Source of the DNA: Methylobacterium sp. UNC378MF
Lineage (GTDB): Bacteria; Pseudomonadota; Alphaproteobacteria; Rhizobiales; Beijerinckiaceae
Direction: 5' to 3'
DNA length: 64,000 nucleotides
Assembly (NCBI RefSeq): GCF_900103195.1
Contig: NZ_FMWU01000020.1
Coordinates: 62,001 to 126,000 of the forward strand
The translations under genes were made by a program, and so were the position numbers. Positions 50,178-59,155 of this stretch are shown here, piece by piece. The first letter of the stretch is position 1; each line of letters begins with the position of its first letter. The notes beneath the pieces were generated by a model, which was not told where the DNA came from, did not search any database, and saw only the letters and a list, made by a program, of their open reading frames with translations.

Positions 50178-51365
50178 TCAGGCCTTGGCCATCTGCCCCT
50201 TGCCGGCGTCGCTCACGCTGTAGGAGCGGGCCCCGACGCCAGCGAGCTTGCCCCCCTGAACGATCAGATACTCGTCGCGGATGGGGCGGCTCTCGAAGTA
50301 GCATTCGAGGATCTCGCGCGTGCCGGCCGCGTAGCGCGCCTGGGCGGATAGCGAGGTGCCGGAGATATGTGGTGTCATGCCGTGATGTGGCATGGTCCGC
50401 CAGGGATGGTCCTTCGGCGCCGGTTGCGGGAACCAGACATCGCCGGCGTAGCCCGCGAGTTGACCGGACTCGAGGGCACGCACGATCGAGTCGGTGACCG
50501 CGAGCTTCCCACGAGCGGTGTTGACGAGGTAGGCGCCGCGCTTGAACAGCTTCAGAGTCTCGTCGTTGATCATGTGCTCCGTCTCCGGATGGAGGGGGCA
50601 GTTCAAGGTCACGACATCGCAGACGCCGTACATCTCCTCGCGGCTGGCGTGCCACGTCAGGCCCAGTTCCCGCTCGACGCTCTCCGGCAGCCGATGGCGG
50701 TCTGTGTAGTGCAGGTGCATATCGAACGGCTTGAGGCGCTTGAGCACCGCGAGGCCAATGCGGCCGGCGGCGACCGTGCCGACATGCATGCCCTCGACGT
50801 CATAAGAGCGGGCGACGCAGTCGGCGATGTTCCAGCCGCCCTTCACGACCCACTGGTGTGAGGGGATGTAGTTGCGGACGAGTCCGAGGATCATCATCAC
50901 CACGTGCTCGGCGACGCTGATCGAATTGCAGAAGGTCACCTCCGCGACCGTGATGTCGTGCGCGTTCGCGCCATCGAGGTCCGTGTGGTCGGACCCGATG
51001 CCGGCGGTGACGATGAGCTTGAGCTTCTTCGCCTTTGCGATGCGCTCCTTCGTCATGTAGGCCGGCCAGAACGGCTGGGAGATCACGATCTCGGCGTCGT
51101 GCAAATGCTGATCGAGGACAGAATCCTCCCCTTCCTTGGAGGAGGTGACGATCAGTTCGTGACCGAGCCCTTCGAGGTAGGGACGCAGACCGAGTTCACC
51201 TGAGACGCTGCCGAGCAAGTGGCCCGGCTGGAAGTCGATAGCCTTCGGGGTCGGCAGGGTCTGGCCGTCGGAGTAGCGCTCGATCTTCGGCAGGTCGTCG
51301 CGCGCGTAGGACTGAGGCATTCCATCGACGGGATCATCGTAGAGGACGAGAACGATCTTGGCCAT
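50178..51365 (-). CDS. fdh: NAD+-dependent formate dehydrogenase (single-subunit, metal-free)
   Basis: 395 residues, AAAGGGAAAT before the ATG. D-2-hydroxyacid dehydrogenase fold with the formate-dehydrogenase signatures: VISQPFWPAYMTKERI, IVTAGIGSDHTDLDGAN, the NAD loop GMHVGTVAAGRIGLAVLKRL (Gly-x3-x-Gly region), LNCPLHPETEHMINDE, and catalytic His in MTPHISGTSLSAQARYAAGT. It oxidises formate to CO2 with NADH formation and needs no molybdenum or tungsten. It lies next to cyanase and amid ModE-type sites; a metal-free backup for Mo-dependent formate oxidation is a plausible role. Confidence 0.93.
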   Translation of the reverse strand: MAKIVLVLYDDPVDGMPQSYARDDLPKIERYSDGQTLPTPKAIDFQPGHLLGSVSGELGLRPYLEGLGHELIVTSSKEGEDSVLDQHLHDAEIVISQPFWPAYMTKERIAKAKKLKLIVTAGIGSDHTDLDGANAHDITVAEVTFCNSISVAEHVVMMILGLVRNYIPSHQWVVKGGWNIADCVARSYDVEGMHVGTVAAGRIGLAVLKRLKPFDMHLHYTDRHRLPESVERELGLTWHASREEMYGVCDVVTLNCPLHPETEHMINDETLKLFKRGAYLVNTARGKLAVTDSIVRALESGQLAGYAGDVWFPQPAPKDHPWRTMPHHGMTPHISGTSLSAQARYAAGTREILECYFESRPIRDEYLIVQGGKLAGVGARSYSVSDAGKGQMAKA

Positions 51366-51649
51366 GAGATTTCCCTTTGCTCGAAGACAAAGGAGACGAC
51401 GACCGGCAGCGCGATGTGAGGCGCCTTTTTCGAATCTTCGATGAAACCGGACGTTTCCCCGCGCGCGCTCCGTGAGAACTGATCTCGTCTCAACTGCAGC
51501 GGTGCGGGGTCATCTTCCTGGTCGACTTAAATTGAAGCAAATTGATTTTCCGAATTGCGTGATCGAAATCGTCGATCACGCATCCCAAGCCTGCGCGGCA
51601 CCGGATGTTCGCCGATCGCGCGCGGTCCCGAGCCGAACTGTGTTCGAGA

Positions 51650-51847
51650 TCAATGCCTGGTCATGGCGCGCAGGTCTTCCCGTCTCACCAGCAGCTCTGC
51701 CAGGTAGCGCCGGTAGAGGTCGAGGCTCGCCTGTCTTCGGATCTTGAAGGCCGCATACAGGCTGCCATCATCTGGCGCGCGCATCGCGATCAGGATGCTG
51801 TCCCGCACAGCCGTGATGTCGCGCTCGATCTGTTCGAGTTCGGTCAT
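51650..51847 (-). CDS. Small helical hypothetical protein coupled to LysR gene
   Basis: It has 65 residues from ATG 51847 (AAGGA upstream) or 70 from ATG 51862, whose ATGA overlaps the LysR stop. Helical and amphipathic (MTELEQIERDITAVRDSILI; LDLYRRYLAELLVRREDLRA). No known family. The overlap with the LysR stop indicates co-expression. Confidence 0.6.
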   Translation of the reverse strand: MTELEQIERDITAVRDSILIAMRAPDDGSLYAAFKIRRQASLDLYRRYLAELLVRREDLRAMTRH

Positions 51848-51858
51848 GGAGACATCCT

Positions 51859-52776
51859 TCATGCCGGTTCGCAGAGGTCGACAAAGGTCATGTCGTAGTC
51901 CGCGTCGAGGACGATCCGGAACAGCGCAGCGGCCATTGACGGCAGAGGGTCGCGCTCGGACAGGACGAGCCCGACCGACTGGCGGTACGCGGGCTCAACC
52001 AAGTCGCGCATGGCGAGATCGTCCGTACCGCCGAACAGGTGCCGGAAGGTGTGCGGGACGATGCTGGCGAAGCCGCCTTGGCGCAGATGCGCGCAGATCC
52101 CGAGGAACGAGTTGCTGGTCACCGCCGGCATCAACCGGAGGTCGAGGGAGGCGGCGAGGCCGTCGAGGATGCGGCGGTTCTGCATGTCCTCGCTCAAGAG
52201 GCAGAGCGTGCATCCTGCGGCATCGGCCCATGTCACGGTGTCTCGCTCGGCCAAGGGATGGTCGGCGCGCATCGCCAGGACATAACCCTCGCGGTAGAGG
52301 GGTACGCGCCGCACACGTTCCAAGGGTTCGTTCTCGAGGTAGGTGAGCCCGGCCTCGATCTCGAAGTTGTCGAGCGCGCGCTGGATCTCGCGGGAGGAAA
52401 GCGACCGGATCTCGATACCGGCCTCCGGATGGAATTGCCGGAATCGGACCGTGAGGAGGCCGACAGCACCCATCGCCGCTGGCACGACGCCGAGGCGCAG
52501 CACGCCGCGCAATCCCGCCCGCAAGCCGGAGAGGTCCTCACGGAGGCTGTCGTAGTCGATCAGGATCTGCCGGGCCCAGGCAAGCAGATGTTCCCCCTCG
52601 ACCGTGAGGCCGAGATAGCGCTGGCTCCGTACGACCAGCGGAACCTGAAGATCTTCCTCCAGCTTTCGAATGGCGGCCGAAAGGGTCGATTGGGTGATGT
52701 TGCAGGCCTGGGCGGCGCGGGCGAAATGCTTCTCGCGGGCGAGGGCCACGAAGAAATGAAGGTGCCGCGCGAGCAT
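51859..52776 (-). CDS. LysR-family transcriptional regulator, possible activator of formate dehydrogenase
   Basis: 305 residues. N-terminal winged HTH (FFVALAREKHFARAAQACNI, then TQSTLSAAIRKLEEDL) and the LysR substrate-binding domain (LRLGVVPAAMGAVGLLTVRF ... GFASIVPHTF). It lies immediately upstream of, and on the same strand as, formate dehydrogenase with only the small protein gene between; such LysR genes next to fdh are frequent in methylotrophs. Confidence 0.9.
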   Translation of the reverse strand: MLARHLHFFVALAREKHFARAAQACNITQSTLSAAIRKLEEDLQVPLVVRSQRYLGLTVEGEHLLAWARQILIDYDSLREDLSGLRAGLRGVLRLGVVPAAMGAVGLLTVRFRQFHPEAGIEIRSLSSREIQRALDNFEIEAGLTYLENEPLERVRRVPLYREGYVLAMRADHPLAERDTVTWADAAGCTLCLLSEDMQNRRILDGLAASLDLRLMPAVTSNSFLGICAHLRQGGFASIVPHTFRHLFGGTDDLAMRDLVEPAYRQSVGLVLSERDPLPSMAAALFRIVLDADYDMTFVDLCEPA

Positions 52777-52804
52777 CGAACGCCGCCTCCGCGGTCGGGC
52801 CGGG

Positions 52805-53182
52805 TCAGTTCACGTGCCCGGCCGTCTGGGCGCTGGCGGTCAAGAGCGTGCGACCCAGTTCCGCGAGCTGATCGCGAGCGAGATTGAAGGCCAGTGCCGT
52901 CGCCCCGACGCTGAAGACCAGGACGGGCTCGCCGCGCTCGTCGTCGCCGAGGGTGATGAGATCGACGGGGAAGGGCCGGGCCGACGCGGTGGACGGCTCC
53001 TGTTCCGATCCACTGCGACTGAGTGCCTGTCCACCCAGCGCGATCAGCAACCCGACAACGGATTGCACGTCGTCCCTGCATAGGACGATCTCGTTCACCT
53101 CGTGATCGTCGACGACGATTTGGAGACGGATGCGGTTTCCGTCCGTGCTCGTATCGCCCAGTACCCGCGTCACGAGCGGCAT
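52805..53182 (-). CDS. Hypothetical protein downstream of a ModE-type box
   Basis: 125 residues, beta-rich then helical (MPLVTRVLGDTSTDGNRIRL ... LVFSVGATALAFNLARDQLA). No recognised domain or signal peptide. A ModE-type box lies about 95 bases before its start. It is the first gene of the leftward series (then LysR, the small protein, fdh). Confidence 0.65.
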   Translation of the reverse strand: MPLVTRVLGDTSTDGNRIRLQIVVDDHEVNEIVLCRDDVQSVVGLLIALGGQALSRSGSEQEPSTASARPFPVDLITLGDDERGEPVLVFSVGATALAFNLARDQLAELGRTLLTASAQTAGHVN

Positions 53183-53275
53183 GTACTTCCCCCTCGACCG
53201 CCGATCACCGCCGGCACCGGCTCGTGTCGAGCGGCAGAGCGTCGGCAGGCGGCTGGGTGATCCGGACCGCGCCGA

Positions 53276-53301
53276 TCGTTATATTCGATGTGATATATCG
53301 A
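53276..53301 (-). promoter_or_regulatory. ModE-type box before the 52.8-53.2 kb gene
   Basis: TCGTTATATT-CGATGT-GATATATCGA: 10-bp arms with one internal mismatch pair and a 6-base spacer. It lies between the modE gene and the leftward hypothetical/LysR/fdh series. Confidence 0.7.
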
Positions 53302-53372
53302 TCAAGCAGGAGGCCGACCGAAGGCCAGGGTTCGCGAGGGGTAGGTGCACCGGCTGACTGGGGGAGGGGCGT

Positions 53373-53717
53373 TCAGGTCTTGCTGTGCGCGGACGGGGCG
53401 ATGCGCGCCAGAAACGGTGCCGCTGCCCGCTCGGCTGCCCGCTCGATCGCGCGGTAATGGGCGACGAGATCGGCCCCGAAGGCCGACAGCCGCGCGCCGC
53501 CACCGGCCTTGCCGCCGATCTGCGCCTCGATCACAGGCTGGCCGAACCCCTTGTTCATGTCCTCGATGAGCAGCCAAGCGCGGCGGTACGACATGTCGAG
53601 CGCGCGCCCGGCAGCGCTAATGGAGCCGTGCTCCGCGACCATCTCCAGGAGTTGCACCTTGCCCGGACCGATGCGGTTGTCGGGTGCCAAGTCGATCCGA
53701 ATGCTGAGCCGGGCCAT
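53373..53717 (-). CDS. modE: ModE-type molybdenum-responsive regulator (DNA-binding domain only)
   Basis: 114 residues from ATG 53717. Winged HTH of the ModE N-terminal type (GPGKVQLLEMVAEHGSISAA, GRALDMSYRRAWLLIEDMNK, then GFGQPVIEAQIGGKAGGGAR). E. coli ModE is about 260 residues with two C-terminal Mop domains; these are absent here, and a separate Mop gene is present at 57.7 kb. How molybdate is sensed is therefore unclear. It diverges from the aldehyde dehydrogenase gene. Confidence 0.88.
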   Translation of the reverse strand: MARLSIRIDLAPDNRIGPGKVQLLEMVAEHGSISAAGRALDMSYRRAWLLIEDMNKGFGQPVIEAQIGGKAGGGARLSAFGADLVAHYRAIERAAERAAAPFLARIAPSAHSKT

Positions 53718-53789
53718 CGCGTCCTTCCTCGATCCCACCGCGTGTCTACCATCCCCGCGCACCACTATCATGCGCGACCGCGGTTGCCC

Positions 53790-53815
53790 CCTTCAACGAC
53801 CGCTATATCCTAACG
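53790..53815. promoter_or_regulatory. Degenerate ModE-type half-site between modE and aldehyde dehydrogenase
   Basis: CCGCTATATCC gives one clear arm, but the second arm (CGAACATCG) matches only partly. It is located between divergent starts 53717 and 53900. Weak candidate for modE autoregulation. Confidence 0.35.
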
Positions 53816-53899
53816 CGAACATCGCCCGGATGCGGCGACCTCGCCCCCGCGGCTTGGTTCACGCTCCGGTTGACGATGGGAACAGGGAGAAACCGAGCC

Positions 53900-55432
53900 A
53901 TGAACGTCCGTGCCGACATTCCGGCCATCTCGCCCACCATCCCGCCCGCGATCCGCGACTGGCTGTCGAAGGACCGCACTCTCCTCATCGACGGCAAGTG
54001 GGTGCCCGCTCAATCGGGCAAGACCTTCGACGTCACGGATCCAGCCACTGGCGAGGTCATCGCCAAGGTCGCCGAGGGCGACAAGGCCGACGTCGATGCT
54101 GCCGTAAAGGCGGCGCGCCGCGCGTTCGAGAGCGGCCCGTGGTCGAAGATGACACCCTCCGCACGCGGCCGCCTGCTGCATCGGATCGGAGACCTGATCC
54201 TGGAGCATGCCGACGAACTCGCCGCTCTGGAGGCCATCGACAACGGTAAGCCGATGGCGGTCGCCAAGGCCGCCGACGTCACCCTTTCAGCCGACATGTT
54301 CCACTACATGTCCGGTTGGGCCACCAAGATCGAGGGCAAGTCGATCCCGCTCTCGGCGCTCGCGGCGCCGGGCTCGGACTTCTTCTCGGTGACCCGCCCC
54401 GAGCCGATCGGAGTGGTCGGCCAGATTATCCCGTGGAACTTCCCGCTGTTGATGGCGGCATGGAAGCTCGCGCCGGCGCTGACTACAGGCTGTACGGTGG
54501 TGCTCAAGGTCGCCGAAGAGACACCGCTCTCGGCGCTACGCCTGGGCGAACTGATGCTGGAAGCCGGCCTTCCGGACGGCGTGGTCAACATCATCGCCGG
54601 CTTCGGCGAGACCGCGGGCGCGGCGCTCGCCGGCCACCCGGACGTCAACAAGGTCGCGTTCACCGGCTCCACTGAGGTCGGCAAGCTGATCGTCAAGGCG
54701 GCTTCTGGCGACCTGAAGCGCGTATCGCTGGAGCTCGGCGGCAAGTCGCCCAACATCATCCTGCCCGACGCCGACCTGTCGCTAGCGATTCCGGGGGCAA
54801 ACGCGGCGATCTTCTTCAACCACGGGCAATGCTGCAACGCCGGCTCGCGCCTGTTTGTGCACCGCTCGATCTTCGACAAGGTGGTGGAAGGCATCGCGGC
54901 GGAAGCCGGCAAGATCAAGCTCGGCCACGGGCTCGACGCAGGTACCGAGATGGGGCCACTCGTCTCCGCGGTACAGTATGAGCGTGTGACTGGGTACCTC
55001 GAGGCCGGGCGAAACGAGGGCGCCAAGACGATCGGGTGTGGCAACGCCGTGCCCTCGGGCAAGGGCTACTTCGTGCCGCCGACGATCCTCACCGACACCA
55101 ATCCCGGAATGAAGGTGGTGCGCGAGGAGATCTTCGGGCCTGTTCTGGTGGCGACGCCCTTCGACGAGGTGGACGACGCGCTGATCGCAGAGGCCAACAA
55201 CACGGTCTACGGGCTCGCGGCCGGCGTCTGGGGCAAGGACACAGGCCGGGCTCAGCAGATCGCGCATCGACTTCGGGCTGGTACGGTGTGGATCAACTGC
55301 TACCACGTCTTCGATGCCGCCCTGCCGTTCGGCGGTTACAAACAGTCCGGCTGGGGCCGTGAGATGGGCCAGGCGGTGCTGTCGAACTATCTTGAGACCA
55401 AGGCGATCACCACACGACTGGGAACGCTCTGA
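53900..55432 (+). CDS. NAD(P)+-dependent aldehyde dehydrogenase
   Basis: 510 residues from ATG 53900 (GGGAGAAACCGAGCC upstream). ALDH superfamily with all catalytic features: IIPWNFPLLMAAWKLAPAL (Asn), FTGSTEVGKLI, VSLELGGKSPNIIL (Glu), NHGQCCNAGSRLFV (catalytic Cys), EEIFGPVL and PFGGYKQSGWGRE. It is closest in pattern to betaine/phenylacetaldehyde-type dehydrogenases of about 500 residues. It could oxidise short aldehydes arising in C1/C2 metabolism. It neighbours modE; whether Mo regulates it is uncertain. Confidence 0.93.
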   Translation: MNVRADIPAISPTIPPAIRDWLSKDRTLLIDGKWVPAQSGKTFDVTDPATGEVIAKVAEGDKADVDAAVKAARRAFESGPWSKMTPSARGRLLHRIGDLILEHADELAALEAIDNGKPMAVAKAADVTLSADMFHYMSGWATKIEGKSIPLSALAAPGSDFFSVTRPEPIGVVGQIIPWNFPLLMAAWKLAPALTTGCTVVLKVAEETPLSALRLGELMLEAGLPDGVVNIIAGFGETAGAALAGHPDVNKVAFTGSTEVGKLIVKAASGDLKRVSLELGGKSPNIILPDADLSLAIPGANAAIFFNHGQCCNAGSRLFVHRSIFDKVVEGIAAEAGKIKLGHGLDAGTEMGPLVSAVQYERVTGYLEAGRNEGAKTIGCGNAVPSGKGYFVPPTILTDTNPGMKVVREEIFGPVLVATPFDEVDDALIAEANNTVYGLAAGVWGKDTGRAQQIAHRLRAGTVWINCYHVFDAALPFGGYKQSGWGREMGQAVLSNYLETKAITTRLGTL

Positions 55433-55477
55433 CAATCACGCCGGCCCCGTCTGATCGAGGGGCCGGCAGCCGTCCCG

Positions 55478-56758
55478 TCAGAAGCCAGCGACGGTGTCGA
55501 ACCGAACGATCTCGACGCTGTCGCCGGTACGGGCTGCGGGCGCCGACGGCGGTCTCACGACAACGGCGTCGGCGCCTGCCAAGCCTGACAGCATCGCGTT
55601 GTCCTGCGAAGGCAACGCAGTGAAGCTCAAACATCCGCCGGCCTCCCGGTCGAGACGGCCGCGAAGAAAGGTCGTTCGAGGTCCGACCGCCGCGATAGCG
55701 CTGCCGAGAACCGCCCACTCACGAACCGCGTCCTGGCGGCCCGCACCACCGAGCAGCGCTATGGCGGGCTTGAGGAAGATCAGGGCGGCGATCGTCGCAG
55801 CGCAGGCGTTGCCAGGCAGGCCGAGGATCGGAAGCGATCCTAAGGTTCCGAACAGCGTCGCTTTCGCTGGTCGCATCTGCACCTTGTGGAACGCAGCCTT
55901 GAAACCGAGTCCTGCAAGCGTCTGGCCCATAAAGTCGAAATCGCCGACGGACGCCCCGCCGGACGTCACCAGAAGGTCCACATCGACGGTCGATAGGATC
56001 CGAGCCAGAGTATCGGGATCGTCGCGCACGATACCGAGGTCGATCGGTATGCCGCCCCAGGCACGAACGAGGGCTTTCAGCGTCGGTCGATTGGCATCGA
56101 TGATCTGTGCGCCGCCGCCGGGCGACAACGAATCCGACAGCTCATCGCCCATCGAGAGGACAGCGACCCGCGGCCGGCTGTAGACCCGCGCGTGAAGATG
56201 CCCCGACGAGGCCAGCAGGCCGATGTCACGCGCGTTCAGCCGGCGGCCTGCACGGACGATCGACTGACCCGTCTCGAAGTTGCTGCCCGCAGTTCGGATA
56301 TGGCGATATGGCTCGGCGCCCGGCAGGAGGACAATCCGTCCATCGACCTGCTCGGTGAGCTCCTGGATCACGACGGTATCGGCACCCGAGGGAATCGGCG
56401 CCCCGGTGAAAATGCGGAGGCAGGTACCGGGCGAGAGCCGAGCGCCGACGGTGTCGCCGGCCTTGATGGCGCCGGTACAGGGCAGTGGCGCGCCGGCGTC
56501 ACTCCAACGGAGAGCGTAGCCGTCCATTGCGGCAACTGGAAACGGTGGCGCGTTGAGCCGAGCGACTATGTCGATCGCGGCCACGCGGCCCAACGCGTCG
56601 TCGAGAATCACGCTTGCGGCGCCTACCGGACGGAGAAGTGCCGCCATCCGATCCAGCGCCGCCTGGACCTCAACCCCCAAGGCGACACCGCCGACCGATG
56701 GCTTCGTCGCTTCCACCTCATCCTCCTCCGGATCGTGTATCGATTCCGCTGCCACCAC
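55478..56758 (-). CDS. moeA: Molybdopterin molybdenumtransferase MoeA
   Basis: 426 residues. The MoeA order is complete: N-terminal domain with PFPVAAMDGYALRWSDA, IFTGAPIPSGADTVV, then GDEL (MGDELSDS), the MPT-binding TSGGASVGDFDF, and FHKVQMRPAKATLFGTLGS followed by LPGNAC. It inserts molybdenum into molybdopterin. It diverges from modA across a ModE-type site, so cofactor assembly and molybdate uptake are jointly regulated. Its C-terminal domain IV is present. Confidence 0.93.
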   Translation of the reverse strand: MVAAESIHDPEEDEVEATKPSVGGVALGVEVQAALDRMAALLRPVGAASVILDDALGRVAAIDIVARLNAPPFPVAAMDGYALRWSDAGAPLPCTGAIKAGDTVGARLSPGTCLRIFTGAPIPSGADTVVIQELTEQVDGRIVLLPGAEPYRHIRTAGSNFETGQSIVRAGRRLNARDIGLLASSGHLHARVYSRPRVAVLSMGDELSDSLSPGGGAQIIDANRPTLKALVRAWGGIPIDLGIVRDDPDTLARILSTVDVDLLVTSGGASVGDFDFMGQTLAGLGFKAAFHKVQMRPAKATLFGTLGSLPILGLPGNACAATIAALIFLKPAIALLGGAGRQDAVREWAVLGSAIAAVGPRTTFLRGRLDREAGGCLSFTALPSQDNAMLSGLAGADAVVVRPPSAPAARTGDSVEIVRFDTVAGF

Positions 56759-56763
56759 TACCC

Positions 56764-56789
56764 GCGGCTATGCATCGTCGTATATAGCG
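56764..56789. promoter_or_regulatory. ModE-type site between moeA and modA
   Basis: The right arm GTATATAGCG is clear; the left arm (GCGGCTATGC) is shifted by one and degenerate. It lies 6 bases upstream of moeA start 56758 and 113 bases before modA. Position supports it more than symmetry. Confidence 0.5.
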
Positions 56790-56901
56790 ATTCCGAGAGT
56801 TGGGGCTGCGCGGTTCGCGCCTTCACGGCCTCGCTTCAGAGAGTGGCCTGAGCCAAATTGTCGGCGTGCCATCCCTACTACTGAGCAGGAACCCCAGCCG
56901 C

Positions 56902-57681
56902 ATGCACCGTCTGATCCGCACCGGCCTGATCGCCGTACTGCTCCTCGCCGCCGGCGCAGCTCAGGCGGCGGAGACTACGACTGTGTTTGCGGCGGCCAGC
57001 CTCAAGAACGCATTGGACGATGCCGGCAAGGCATTCACCGCGCAGTCCGGAATCGCGATCCGGTCGAGCTACGCCGCGTCGTCCGCTCTCGCCCGGCAGA
57101 TCGAGAGCGGGGCGCCTGCCGATCTGTTCGCCTCGGCCGACCTCGAATGGATGGACTACCTCGCCAAGAAAAATCTCATCCGACCGGACACGCGGGTGAA
57201 CCTGCTGAACAACCGCTTGGTCGTGGTCGCACCAAAGGACGCGAAGGAGGCCACGATCGCCTTTACGCCGGAGGGTTTTGCCAAGGCGCTCGGCCCTGAC
57301 GGCCGACTTGCCACCGGCGAGGTCAACTCCGTGCCGATCGGCAAGTACGCCAAGACCGCCTTCGAGAAACTCGGCCTGTGGGCTGGGATCCAGCCTCGGC
57401 TCGCCCAGACGGACAATGTCCGGGCGGCTTTGGCCCTGGTATCGCGCGGTGAGGCTCCGCTCGGCGTGGTCTATGAGAGCGATGCGAAGTCGGATCCGAA
57501 CGTGAAGGTCGTGGGCGTGTTTCCGGCGGACAGCCACCCGCCGGTGGTGTACCCGTTCGCCGTCACCGCGGACGCGAAGGGCGATGGTGCGAAGCGTTTC
57601 CTGGACTTCCTCCGGAGCGCTGCAGCCAAGCCGTTCTTCGAGGCTCAGGGCTTCAGCGTCATCGACGGTGGCAAGAACTAA
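56902..57681 (+). CDS. modA: Molybdate ABC transporter, substrate-binding protein ModA
   Basis: It has 259 residues from ATG 56902. A signal peptide (LIAVLLLAAGAAQA) precedes the ModA fold: TVFAAASLKNALDDAGKAFT (oxyanion-binding AAASL), YAASSALARQIESGAPADLF, VGVFPADSHPPVVYPFAVTA. It binds molybdate/tungstate in the periplasm. modB and modC do not follow; the next genes are Mop and a secreted protein, so the permease must be elsewhere. Confidence 0.93.
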   Translation: MHRLIRTGLIAVLLLAAGAAQAAETTTVFAAASLKNALDDAGKAFTAQSGIAIRSSYAASSALARQIESGAPADLFASADLEWMDYLAKKNLIRPDTRVNLLNNRLVVVAPKDAKEATIAFTPEGFAKALGPDGRLATGEVNSVPIGKYAKTAFEKLGLWAGIQPRLAQTDNVRAALALVSRGEAPLGVVYESDAKSDPNVKVVGVFPADSHPPVVYPFAVTADAKGDGAKRFLDFLRSAAAKPFFEAQGFSVIDGGKN

Positions 57682-57713
57682 CCAGCCCCGAACGGGCCAG
57701 GAAGGCGGATATC

Positions 57714-57923
57714 GTGAAGATCAGCGCGCGCAACATCATCAAGGGCACCGTGGCTGCGATCGAGAAGGGCGCCACCACGGCGCACGTGAAGATCGAGATC
57801 ATGCCCGGGCAGATCGTCACCGCCGCCGTCACCAACGAGGCTGTCGACAGCCTCAAGCTCGTGGTCGGCGGCCCGGCCTACGCCGTGATTAAGGCGTCCG
57901 ACGTCATGGTCGCGGTCGACTGA
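57714..57923 (+). CDS. mop: Molbindin (Mop/TOBE-domain molybdate-binding protein)
   Basis: It has 69 residues from GTG 57714 (GGAAGGCGGAT upstream). The single Mop domain (KISARNIIKGTVAAIEKGAT; SLKLVVGGPAYAVIKASDVM) forms hexamers storing molybdate in the cytoplasm. It may supply the molybdate sensing that the short ModE lacks. Its stop overlaps the next start (TGATG), so the two are coupled. Confidence 0.92.
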   Translation: MKISARNIIKGTVAAIEKGATTAHVKIEIMPGQIVTAAVTNEAVDSLKLVVGGPAYAVIKASDVMVAVD

Positions 57924-58435
57924 TGACGTCGAGATCCCGCGCCATCCTGACGGTCGGGCTGGTGGTCTGCTGCATCGGCCCGGCGGTGGCCGAGGATGCG
58001 CCGGCCTGCGCGAGCTTTGCGTGGTCGGTGGCGCGGGATCGCGCCGCATTCGCGGCGCCAGACCTGCCCGTGCTCGCCTCTGGGTCGACCTTACCGGCTG
58101 GCACGGGGGCGGCGCAGGTGGCTCTGAAGCCGGCGGCGGACGTGGCACTGCCGGTTCAATCCGAGAGGACGGCAAAACCAGGGACGTTTGCGGGCTTCGT
58201 CACGGCCGCGGTGCCCTCCGCCGGCACCTATCAGCTGACGCTTTCAGACGATGCCTGGATCGACGTCAGTCAGGATGGACGCACGACGCTCAAGCCTGAG
58301 CGCATCAGCGGAAAGGCGGGTTGCCCAGAGGTCCGCAAGAGCCTGCGCTTCGCCCTCGGCCCTGGCCCGATAACGATTGAGATTGGCCGCGCGCCGAACC
58401 CACAGATCAAGCTCGACCTGCTTTCTGTTGAGTGA
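57923..58435 (+). CDS. Secreted hypothetical protein in the mod operon
   Basis: It has 170 residues, with a signal peptide (AILTVGLVVCCIGPAVAEDA). The mature part is beta-rich (AGFVTAAVPSAGTYQLTLSD, DAWIDVSQDG) with two Cys (CASFAW, CPEVRK), like a small carbohydrate-binding or PA14-type beta sandwich. It overlaps mop (TGATG), so it belongs to the modA-mop operon. Function unknown; a periplasmic partner of ModA is possible. Confidence 0.7.
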   Translation: MTSRSRAILTVGLVVCCIGPAVAEDAPACASFAWSVARDRAAFAAPDLPVLASGSTLPAGTGAAQVALKPAADVALPVQSERTAKPGTFAGFVTAAVPSAGTYQLTLSDDAWIDVSQDGRTTLKPERISGKAGCPEVRKSLRFALGPGPITIEIGRAPNPQIKLDLLSVE

Positions 58436-58463
58436 CCGCGAGAACGGGACTGTCGCAATTGCC

Positions 58464-59155
58464 TTATAACCCGCTGATCGGCGCGAGCTCGTGGCGGGTA
58501 AGGATTGCCTGCCCCTTCTCGGAGACGAGGAACAGGGCGAGGCGCATGGCGTCCGGGTTTTCGGTGATGAGCGCCATGGCATAGGTCGCCGGCACCGACA
58601 GATTGGAAGGCAGTCGCACCAGGTTGAGACCGGGCGCCTCCTTCATCGTGCCACCTTGGCCGCTGCAGTAGTACAGGAGCGCGTCAGCGTTGTTGCCCAG
58701 AAAGACGGTAGCGCTGGGACTGCGGCCTGCCATCGGCACCATCGCGTTTGGTGAGCCGAGCAGCTTGAGCGCCTTCTTCTCCAGCACGGCCTTGGCGCCG
58801 GGATGCACGGCCTCGGCACGCTCGAAGATGGCTTGGGCATAGTCGCCACCGGGATCAGCGCCGGGCGTCGAGGTCGCTAGCCGCAAGTCGGGCTTGAGTA
58901 GGCGGTCGAGCAGATTGTCCGGGGTCAGGCCGAGATCAGCGCGGGCGAGCACGCACAGCGTGTTGCGGGCGAATGGCACGACGGCCTTGGCCTTGCCTGC
59001 CTCGGCGAGGCGGCGGGGGCCGGCCAAGTCGGCGGAGAGGTAGAGGTCCGCCTGCTCTCCGTTCTCGATCCGTTGCCGCAGCAGCCCGGCTGGCCCAAAG
59101 GTTGGCGCGGCCACCGCTTCCGCGGGTAGGCCGGAGGCGGCAATCACGTCTTTAG
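58464..59155 (-). pseudogene. Second ModA-like binding protein, C-terminal part (split by insertion sequences)
   Basis: From KDVIAASGLPAEAVAAPTFG to HELAPISGL, with the periplasmic-binding-protein core (IENGEQADLYLSADLAGPRR; VPFARNTLCVLARAD; GSPNAMVPM). The N-terminal 28 residues were separated by IS insertion at 59152-59155 and lie at 61475-61560 (MGSFTLTFATDAWAAPVRVY, then AAGSLVAAL). Rejoining across the four-base target gives an uninterrupted frame AAL-KDVIAAS. Expression is abolished or limited to a truncated cytoplasmic form. Confidence 0.82.
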
